Below, one piece after another: positions 1 through 5,557 of a stretch of DNA of 16,969 bases. The stretch comes from Alphaproteobacteria bacterium (GTDB taxonomy: Bacteria; Pseudomonadota; Alphaproteobacteria; Rhizobiales; Hyphomicrobiaceae): assembly GCA_005888525.1 (NCBI GenBank), contig VBAB01000109.1, positions 1-16,969 on the forward strand, written 5' to 3'. The translations under genes were made by a program, and so were the position numbers. Each line of letters starts with the position of its first letter. Position 1 is the first letter of the stretch. Below the pieces are notes generated by a model that did no database searches, was not told where the DNA came from, and worked only from the letters and a program-made list of their open reading frames with translations.

Positions 1-413
1 ACAAGAACTCCGAGTTCCGCCTCATGGGCTTCGGCCACCGCGTCTACAAGAACTACGATCCGCGCGCCAAGGTGATGCAGGAGACCTGCCACGAGGTGCT
101 GGACTCGCTGGGCGTCAAGGACCAACACATCCTCAAGGTGGCGATGGAGCTCGAGCGCATCGCCCTGCAGGACGACTACTTCGTCGAGAAAAAGCTCTAC
201 CCCAACATCGACTTCTACTCGGGGATCACACTGCGGGCGATGGGCTTCCCGCTGTCGATGTTCACGGTGCTGTTCGCGGTGGCGCGCACTGTGGGCTGGG
301 TGGCGCAATGGAAAGAGATGATCGAGGATCCCGAGCAGAAGATCGGCCGGCCGCGGCAGCTCTACATCGGCGCCACTGACCGCCCCTACACGGCTATCGA
401 GCGGCGGGGCTAG
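1..413 (+). CDS. gltA: Citrate synthase, C-terminal part (5' end outside the window)
   Basis: This is the last 136 codons of a type I (hexameric, GltA-like) citrate synthase, which condenses acetyl-CoA with oxaloacetate at the entry to the TCA cycle in the cytoplasm. The reading frame is already open at base 3, before the first ATG at 24, so the gene is cut by the window edge rather than starting here. The visible motifs are GFGHRVYKNYDPRA, whose His codon at 36-38 corresponds to E. coli His305, and YPNIDFYSG, whose Asp codon at 210-212 corresponds to the catalytic Asp362. The family-typical ending RPRQLY follows near the C-terminus. It stops with TAG at 411-413, 24 bp from the stop codon of lpxB on the other strand, so the two genes converge. 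The identity is secure; only the N-terminal two thirds is unseen. Confidence 0.96.
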   Translation, partial: KNSEFRLMGFGHRVYKNYDPRAKVMQETCHEVLDSLGVKDQHILKVAMELERIALQDDYFVEKKLYPNIDFYSGITLRAMGFPLSMFTVLFAVARTVGWVAQWKEMIEDPEQKIGRPRQLYIGATDRPYTAIERRG

Positions 414-424
414 CTGCAGTCCGC

Positions 425-474
425 CTGGGACCCCACCCTACCCGTCCCGCCCGAGCAGCTCGGGGTGGGGCCAG
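425..474. terminator. GC-rich hairpin at the gltA/lpxB convergent junction, possible bidirectional terminator
   Basis: Bases 425-428 (ctgg) and 431-438 (ccccaccc) pair with 463-470 (gggtgggg) and 471-474 (ccag), giving 12 bp with a 2-nt bulge on the left. A competing 6-bp hairpin with a 3-base loop (450-455 with 459-464) lies inside. The structure spans the 24-bp gap between the two stop codons and the last codons of lpxB. Neither strand has a T-run after the stem, so it is not a classical Rho-independent terminator. Its position suggests a role in ending or stabilising one or both transcripts, but that is inference. Confidence 0.35.
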
Positions 475-1730
475 CCGCGGCCCTTCTCGGCGTAGTAGAG
501 CACGACGTCGGCGGCGGCCTCGCTGGGCGTTCCCCGCGGCAGCTGCATGCGCTGCGGGATCCTGGCCAGTGCGGCCAGTTGCTTGGCCCGCGCGGGGCCT
601 TCGTCGAGGATCGGCGTCAGTGCGCTCGCCAGGTTCGCCGGCGTGCAGTACTCCTGGATGAGCTCCGGGAAGGCCTTCTCGTCCAGCACCAGGTTGGCGA
701 GAACTGCCGACGTCGCGGTGATCAGCGGGCGCACGATGGCCGCTGTCGGCGCCCCGACCTTGTAGGCCACGACCATTGGCGTGCCGGCCAGCGCCAGCTC
801 GAGCGTGACCGTGCCCGACGCGGCCAATGCCGCGCGCGCCAGCTTGAAGGCGCGGAACTTGTCCTCCTCGCCGGTGACGAGATAGGGCTGCTTCGGCCAC
901 GCCGGCAGGTGACGCTCGATGAGGCCGCGCACGGACTCCACGACCGGAATGATCACCTCGAACTTCCTGCCTCGCTCGATGAGCTTCGTCAGCGCCTCGC
1001 CGAAGGGTTTCATCAAGCGACCGACCTCCGACGGCCGGCTGCCCGGCAGCACCACGAGCAGGGTCGCATCCGGCGGCAACGCCAGGCGCTGGGCCAGCGG
1101 CGCGGTGTCGAGCGCGGCGATCCACGCCAAGCGCTCGATCAGCGGATGGCCGACGTAGGTGCAGGGCGGGCCGCCGAGGCGCAGATGGGCCGCCGGCTCG
1201 AACGGCAGCAGCGCCAGCACGTGATCCACATAGTCGCGCATCTTGCGCGCCCTGCCGGGCCGCCAGGCCCACACGCTCGGCGAAACGTAGTCGATGATGG
1301 GGATCTCGGGGCGTCGCTGCCGCACGCGCCTGGCGATCGGATGCGTGAACTCGGGGCTGTCGATGATGACGAGCGCATCGGGATCGGCGGCGACGGCCGC
1401 AGCGACGGTACCGTAGACGCGGCTCATGATCTTGGGCAGCCGCGCCAGGATCGCGCCCACCCCCATGACCGCCACGTCCTCGATCGGAAACTGCGACACG
1501 AGGCCCTGCTCCGCCATCTGGGTACCGCCTACGCCGACGTAGCGCACGCGACCGCGACGGCGCTCGTTCAACGCCGTCATCAGCTTGGCGCCGAGCGCGT
1601 CGCCCGAGTGCTCGCCTGCAACAATGAACAGCCGCAGGTCCTGACCCTCGGCCGAGTAGATTCGCTCTTTCGCGGACTGTCCGCGGTTCGAAGTCATTGG
1701 CCGATCCCTGCCCCGCGCCGTCTCGTTCAC
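438..1730 (-). CDS. lpxB: Lipid-A-disaccharide synthase LpxB
   Basis: LpxB is a family GT19 glycosyltransferase at the inner face of the cytoplasmic membrane. It joins UDP-2,3-diacylglucosamine to lipid X to form the lipid A disaccharide 1-phosphate. Visible family motifs are VAGEHSGDALGAKLM near residues 37-51, GVGG at 66-69, IDSPEF at 123-128, YVSPSVWAW at 148-156, VGHPL at 193-197, LPGSRPSE at 228-235 and the nucleotide-sugar binding SGTVTLELALAGTP at 305-318. The longest form is 430 residues, starts with GTG at 1730 and overlaps the lpxI stop by 4 bp (GTGA), which fits translational coupling. An ATG at 1697, with AGGG about 9 nt upstream, gives 419 residues and is a real alternative. Either form is somewhat longer than the E. 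coli protein (382). It ends the lipid A gene cluster and faces gltA. Confidence 0.96.
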   Translation of the reverse strand: MNETARGRDRPMTSNRGQSAKERIYSAEGQDLRLFIVAGEHSGDALGAKLMTALNERRRGRVRYVGVGGTQMAEQGLVSQFPIEDVAVMGVGAILARLPKIMSRVYGTVAAAVAADPDALVIIDSPEFTHPIARRVRQRRPEIPIIDYVSPSVWAWRPGRARKMRDYVDHVLALLPFEPAAHLRLGGPPCTYVGHPLIERLAWIAALDTAPLAQRLALPPDATLLVVLPGSRPSEVGRLMKPFGEALTKLIERGRKFEVIIPVVESVRGLIERHLPAWPKQPYLVTGEEDKFRAFKLARAALAASGTVTLELALAGTPMVVAYKVGAPTAAIVRPLITATSAVLANLVLDEKAFPELIQEYCTPANLASALTPILDEGPARAKQLAALARIPQRMQLPRGTPSEAAADVVLYYAEKGRGWPHPELLGRDG

Positions 1731-3013
1731 GTTGCCTCACACAACACCAAAAACAGGCCCAGGTCATCGGCGAGCCGCCCCGCATCCTCGTAGGGGCCGA
1801 GCGCATGGGCCGGACCGGTCACGGCAATGCCGGCAAGCTCCTGCGATGCTGCCTGGGCGAAAAGCGCCGCCGGCACGCTCCCATCCTCTTCTGCATCCGC
1901 CACGCGGCGGACGAACACGCCCACCTTGTGCCAGCGCAGACCCCACTGCCGGCGCAGCACCGCCGCGCGCTCGAGCATGGCGGCCGGGCCCTCTGCCGCC
2001 TCGATCGCCCGGATGTAGCGGCGCACCACCACGGCGCCGGCACCGGTTGCGAAGGGCGCAAGGCTCTCGACCGCCGCCAATCCGGTTTCGATGTCGCCGG
2101 CATCGCGCCGGCTCGGGCGCAGGCGGCCGATCACGCGGCCTGTGCGCTCGCGCGCTGCGGCTCCGACCTGCGCGGCGGGCCGCAATGTCCAGTCGGCGAG
2201 GCCGTGAATGGCACAGTTGCGTGCGTCGGCGATGCGGATGACCTGGGCCCGATCGAGAACAAGCACCGCGCCGGCCTCGACGACCACCCCGGCGAGTGCG
2301 GCCGCCGCCGCCTGCTCGATCGTGCGCGGCCCGATCGCCGGCATGTCGACGCGCAGCTCCTGGCCGGGCTTCGGGCCCTTGGCCAGTACCCCTGCACGAC
2401 TGCCCGCAGGCGCGCGGCTGGGAAGCGCAGCCACCCGCTGCAGCATGGCGTCGGTGCCTTCTGCGCCCTCGATCGCCAGCACCTTGCCGTGCGCCACCAC
2501 CACGGCCTGGCCCGCGTCGACGGGCGCCAGCGCATGCCGCACGGCGAAGCCGACCTCCGCATCGGCGCAATCGGCTTCAGTCAGACCGATGCTGCCCTGA
2601 CGGCCGGCGCCCGCCACCAGATCAGGCGCCACATCGTGGACGCCAAGCACCACGAGGCCGTTGCCCTCGAAGAAGCGCACAACGCGTGTCAGCACGGAAT
2701 CATCGCCACCCGCCAGCAGGCGAAGAATCTGCGGCAAGCTCCTGAAGAAGCCGGCGTCGGGGCGGATGCGCCGCAGGTCGGGCCGCGTGACGGCGCCGGC
2801 TATCACCAGCTGTCGTGCGCCCTCGCTCCGCAGGGTCGCCACCATGCGGCCGATCTGGCCCCAGTTGACCCAGGTGTGCGGAAAGCGGGCGACGCCGGGG
2901 TCGGCCTCGCCCTCGATGCCGACGATATGCACGGTGCCGCCGCGCGCGGTCACGCTCTCGGCAATCATCAGCGGCAGCCGACCTCCCCCTGCCAGAATAC
3001 CGATGCGGGTCAT
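1727..3013 (-). CDS. lpxI: UDP-2,3-diacylglucosamine pyrophosphatase LpxI with a duplicated C-terminal half
   Basis: LpxI (DUF1009) cleaves UDP-2,3-diacylglucosamine to lipid X and UMP, and replaces LpxH in alphaproteobacteria. The ATG at 3013 is chosen because GGAG lies 7 nt upstream and the protein then begins MTRIGILAGGGRLP, as usual for the family. The first 275 residues look like a complete LpxI: nucleotide-binding-like N-domain, AVVV..G.VLAIEG.EGTDAM (170-190) and RVDMPAIGPRTIE (221-233). Asp223 probably corresponds to the functional Asp225 of Caulobacter LpxI. The protein is 428 residues, against about 280 for the family. Residues 297-424 resemble 141-263 again (D.E.G...LAP, AVVV, AIEAAEG..AML, VGVFVRR, VPAALFAQAASQELAGIAV), but EGTDA has become EGPAA and the DMPAIG motif is gone. 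The frame is unbroken and its stop overlaps the lpxB start, so this is not an annotation artefact. The extra domain is probably non-catalytic. Confidence 0.93.
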   Translation of the reverse strand: MTRIGILAGGGRLPLMIAESVTARGGTVHIVGIEGEADPGVARFPHTWVNWGQIGRMVATLRSEGARQLVIAGAVTRPDLRRIRPDAGFFRSLPQILRLLAGGDDSVLTRVVRFFEGNGLVVLGVHDVAPDLVAGAGRQGSIGLTEADCADAEVGFAVRHALAPVDAGQAVVVAHGKVLAIEGAEGTDAMLQRVAALPSRAPAGSRAGVLAKGPKPGQELRVDMPAIGPRTIEQAAAAALAGVVVEAGAVLVLDRAQVIRIADARNCAIHGLADWTLRPAAQVGAAARERTGRVIGRLRPSRRDAGDIETGLAAVESLAPFATGAGAVVVRRYIRAIEAAEGPAAMLERAAVLRRQWGLRWHKVGVFVRRVADAEEDGSVPAALFAQAASQELAGIAVTGPAHALGPYEDAGRLADDLGLFLVLCEAT

Positions 3014-3037
3014 GCTCGCTCCGGGGCGCGCTCGCAT

Positions 3038-3074
3038 TCCCTCTCCCCATTGCGAAGAACAATGGGGAGAGGGA
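3038..3074. repeat. Perfect 15-bp palindromic element (REP-like) between lpxA and lpxI
   Basis: Bases 3038-3052 (core ccctctccccattg) and 3060-3074 (core caatggggagaggg) are perfect inverted repeats around a 7-base loop, cgaagaa. The element fills most of the 69-bp gap between the lpxA stop and the lpxI start. CCCTCTCCCC/GGGGAGAGGG palindromes recur between genes in many Hyphomicrobiales genomes, so this is probably one copy of such a dispersed repeat. No T-run follows, so it is not a typical terminator. As RNA it would form a stable hairpin that could protect or trim the upstream message. Confidence 0.75.
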
Positions 3075-3082
3075 GGGCACGC

Positions 3083-3880
3083 TCACGCGTCGGCGTGGGG
3101 GACGCACAGCGAGCGCTTGCCGCCGGCGCGGATGAACGCGACGATCTCCTTGACGATCGGATGGTCGAACTCCTCCTCGACGTCGTCGAGCCGCTCCAGC
3201 AGGGTGCCCTCGTCGGCAAACAGCAAGCGATAAGCCCGACGCAGCGTGTGGATGTCATCGCGCGAAAAGCCGCGCCGCTGCAGGCCGATGATGTTGAGGC
3301 CGGACAGATACGCCCGGTTGCCCAACGCCATGCCGTACGGGATGAGATCGTTCTCCAGGCCCGACATGCCGCCGACGAACGCGTGCGCGCCGATGCGCGC
3401 GAACTGGATGACGGCAGCGCCGCCGCCGAGGATGGCGTAGTCGCCGATCGCGCAATGGCCGGCCAGCATGACGTTGTTGGAGAAGATGACGTTGCTGCCG
3501 ACCTTGCAGTCATGGCCGACGTGGCTGTTGGCGAGGAAGGCGCACTGGTTGCCGACGACGGTCGCCATGCCGCCGCCCTCGGTGCCGGGGTTCATGGTTA
3601 CGCCTTCGCGGATCAGGCAATCGCTACCCACCTCCAGCGTCGAGGGCTCGCCCTTGTACTTGAGGTCCTGCGGCGGGTGGCCGATCGAGGCAAACGGGAA
3701 TATGCGCGTTCTGGCACCGATGGTCGTGCGGCCGGCGACGACGGCATGGCTCACCAGCTCGACCTGATCTCCGAGCGTGACGTCCTTGCCGACGGAGCAA
3801 AACGGACCGATGCGCACACCGTCCCCGAGCCGGGCGCCGGACTCGATGATGGCGGTCGCATGCACATTGGCCTTTGCCAT
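3083..3880 (-). CDS. lpxA: UDP-N-acetylglucosamine O-acyltransferase LpxA
   Basis: LpxA transfers the 3-hydroxyacyl chain from ACP to the 3-OH of UDP-GlcNAc, the first step of lipid A synthesis, as a cytoplasmic left-handed beta-helix trimer. The 265-residue protein shows the hexapeptide repeats over residues 1-185 (for example ARLGDGVRIGPFCSVG), then IGHPPQDLKYKGEP (66-79) and SHVGHDC (119-125). His123 there aligns with catalytic His125 of E. coli. Gly171 in FVGGMSG aligns with E. coli Gly173, the acyl-length ruler position, which suggests a long hydroxyacyl chain. The C-terminal helical domain (LQRRGFSRDDIHTLRRAYR onward) is complete. One oddity is GGAAVIQF at residues 152-160, where most relatives have VHQF: Ile replaces the His equivalent to E. 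coli His160. Only 2 bp separate the start from the fabZ stop, so the two genes are co-transcribed. Confidence 0.98.
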   Translation of the reverse strand: MAKANVHATAIIESGARLGDGVRIGPFCSVGKDVTLGDQVELVSHAVVAGRTTIGARTRIFPFASIGHPPQDLKYKGEPSTLEVGSDCLIREGVTMNPGTEGGGMATVVGNQCAFLANSHVGHDCKVGSNVIFSNNVMLAGHCAIGDYAILGGGAAVIQFARIGAHAFVGGMSGLENDLIPYGMALGNRAYLSGLNIIGLQRRGFSRDDIHTLRRAYRLLFADEGTLLERLDDVEEEFDHPIVKEIVAFIRAGGKRSLCVPHADA

Positions 3881-3882
3881 CG

Positions 3883-4371
3883 CTACCCTTGTTTCTGGTA
3901 TTCCTCAGGGTCCAGGATCAGCGCGCTGACTTCCGCTTCCGCCACAACCTGACCATTGACCTTGGCCTCGCCGTAGAAGCGCCAGGCTTTGCCGCGGCTG
4001 CGTATCTTGCGCACATGATAATGCAGCTGATCGCCGGGCAGCACGGGCTTGCGAAACTTGGCGCGGTCTATCCCCATGAAATAGACGAGCTGCGGCTTGT
4101 AGGTCGTGTCGAAGTTGCTGACGCACAGCGCTCCGGCCGTCTGCGCCAGCCCCTCGATGATGAGCACGCCGGGCATGATCGGAAATTCCGGGAAATGCCC
4201 CTGGAAGAAGGGCTCGTTCATGCTGACGCTCTTGATGCCGACGGCGCTCTCGTCGCGATCCATGTCGATGATGCGATCGACCATCAGAAAGGGGAAGCGA
4301 TGCGGCAGCAGCTTCATCACGCGCTGCGTATCGGCCGTGCCGAGCTTCTTCGAGGAACCAGACTCTGTCAT
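3883..4371 (-). CDS. fabZ: 3-hydroxyacyl-[acyl-carrier-protein] dehydratase FabZ
   Basis: FabZ dehydrates 3-hydroxyacyl-ACP in type II fatty acid synthesis, and so competes with LpxA and LpxD for hydroxyacyl-ACP. That competition is the usual explanation for its place in the lipid A cluster. The 162-residue hot-dog protein has LLPHRFPFLMVDR (21-33), NEPFFQGHFPEFPIMPGVLI (52-71) with catalytic His59, and catalytic Glu73 just after it. FMGIDRAKFRKPVLPGDQL follows. I start at the ATG at 4371, with GGGAG about 11 nt and AAGG about 4 nt upstream. An in-frame TTG at 4389 would add six residues but is less likely. A 55-bp gap separates it from lpxD. Confidence 0.97.
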   Translation of the reverse strand: MTESGSSKKLGTADTQRVMKLLPHRFPFLMVDRIIDMDRDESAVGIKSVSMNEPFFQGHFPEFPIMPGVLIIEGLAQTAGALCVSNFDTTYKPQLVYFMGIDRAKFRKPVLPGDQLHYHVRKIRSRGKAWRFYGEAKVNGQVVAEAEVSALILDPEEYQKQG

Positions 4372-4426
4372 TGCCTTGCCCGCTCCCAACGTAGGTTTCT
4401 CACCCCACTATACATAACAGCCCTCG

Positions 4427-5470
4427 CTAACCTTCGCCGGAACGGCCTTCCCTTTGCGTTAAGCGTTTGAGCAGCGCGAGTTGCCGTGCCCACTCCGTCA
4501 ACGGAACTGCCGGCGTGCCGCCCACCCGTGCGCCGGGCGCCACGTCCTCCTTGGGGTGCGAGGCGCCGGCAATTTGTGCACCCGCCCCGACCTTGATATG
4601 CCCGACGGTGCCCGACTGCCCGCCCATGACGACGAAGTCTCCAAGCTCGGCGGAGCCAGAAATTCCGACCTGACCGACGATCACGCAGTGCCGGCCGATC
4701 ACTACGTTGTGCCCTATTTGCACGAGATTATCAATTTTCGTGCCTTCGCCGATCACTGTGTCCTTGAGGGCCCCCCGGTCGACGCAGGTGTTGGCGCCGA
4801 TCTCGACGTCGTCCTGGATGATGACCCGGCCGATCTGCGGCACCTTGAGGTGCCCACCGGGGCCCATGGCGAAGCCGAACCCGTCCTGGCCGATCCTCAC
4901 GCCGGCATGCAGGATCACCCGGTCGCCGATCAGCGCATGCGTGACGCTCGCTCCGGGACCGACATAGCCGCCGCGGCCGATGGTCACCCGATAGCCGATC
5001 AGCGCGCCGCCGGCGATGGTCGTGCCGCGGCCGATCTGGGCTTCGCGGCCGATGATGGCGCCAGTCTCGATCTTCACGCCCTCCTCGATCCGCGCGGTCG
5101 GATGGATCGGCGGGTCGCCCACCCGGGCCATGGCCGCCTTCGGCATCATCGCATCGGGGTAGAAGAGCTGCAGGGCGGCAGCGAACCCGCGGTAAGGCTG
5201 CGCCATCACCAACGCCCCCACGCCCTCCGGCACGCGTGCGGCGAAAGCGGGCGCAACGAGGCAGGCAGTAGCCCGCGTCGCTGCGAGCTGGCCCAGATAC
5301 TTGCGGTTGTCCAGGAAGGTGACGTGGCCGGCGCCGGCATCGGCAAGCGTCCTCACGTCGTGGATGAGAGCAGCAGGATCGGCACCGGACCCGAGGTGCG
5401 CGCCGACTTTTTGCGCCAAGAATTCCAACCGGACAGGCGCCGCCCTGTCAAAAAATCCGGGATGCTCCAT
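4427..5470 (-). CDS. lpxD: UDP-3-O-(3-hydroxyacyl)glucosamine N-acyltransferase LpxD
   Basis: LpxD adds the second hydroxyacyl chain to the 2-amino group of UDP-3-O-acylglucosamine, the third step of lipid A synthesis. The 347-residue form begins MEHPGFFDRAAP, a start well conserved in alphaproteobacterial LpxD. The in-frame GTG at 5509 would add 13 residues of low similarity, so the ATG at 5470 is preferred, although its Shine-Dalgarno match is weak (GGTGG). The N-terminal uridine-binding domain covers about residues 10-105, then hexapeptide repeats run from about 115 to 300. Catalytic His254 sits in NLVQIGHNVVIG (248-259), matching E. coli His239. SGTVGHI and GGTPAVPL lie near the C-terminus, followed by a helical tail with LLKRL. 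Length is close to the E. coli protein (341). Confidence 0.97.
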   Translation of the reverse strand: MEHPGFFDRAAPVRLEFLAQKVGAHLGSGADPAALIHDVRTLADAGAGHVTFLDNRKYLGQLAATRATACLVAPAFAARVPEGVGALVMAQPYRGFAAALQLFYPDAMMPKAAMARVGDPPIHPTARIEEGVKIETGAIIGREAQIGRGTTIAGGALIGYRVTIGRGGYVGPGASVTHALIGDRVILHAGVRIGQDGFGFAMGPGGHLKVPQIGRVIIQDDVEIGANTCVDRGALKDTVIGEGTKIDNLVQIGHNVVIGRHCVIVGQVGISGSAELGDFVVMGGQSGTVGHIKVGAGAQIAGASHPKEDVAPGARVGGTPAVPLTEWARQLALLKRLTQREGRSGEG

Positions 5471-5557
5471 GAGCCACCATGAGCCGAGCGACACGCGGCG
5501 TCCCGACACTCTGCCGCCGATGGCCGCAGAGTAGCACTGCCCGCGCCGCCCATCGAC

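Noticed and set aside
394..1806. Open frame of 470 codons on the minus strand overlapping lpxB in another frame
   Set aside because: It is Arg/Ala/Gly-rich low-information sequence, while the lpxB frame carries all family motifs.
1727..2115. Separate gene for the extra LpxI domain
   Set aside because: No stop codon, start codon with a ribosome binding site, or frame change separates it from the N-terminal part; it is one continuous frame.
1697..3952. Open frame of 751 codons on the + strand across lpxI, lpxA and the lpxB start
   Set aside because: It is antisense to recognised lipid A genes, has no similarity to any family I know, and is the usual by-product of high GC content in codon third positions.
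5509..5531. Rho-independent terminator after bamA
   Set aside because: Bases 5509-5531 form a 10-bp hairpin with one mismatch, but no T-run follows on the minus strand, and it overlaps the region just ahead of lpxD's likely start in no consistent way.
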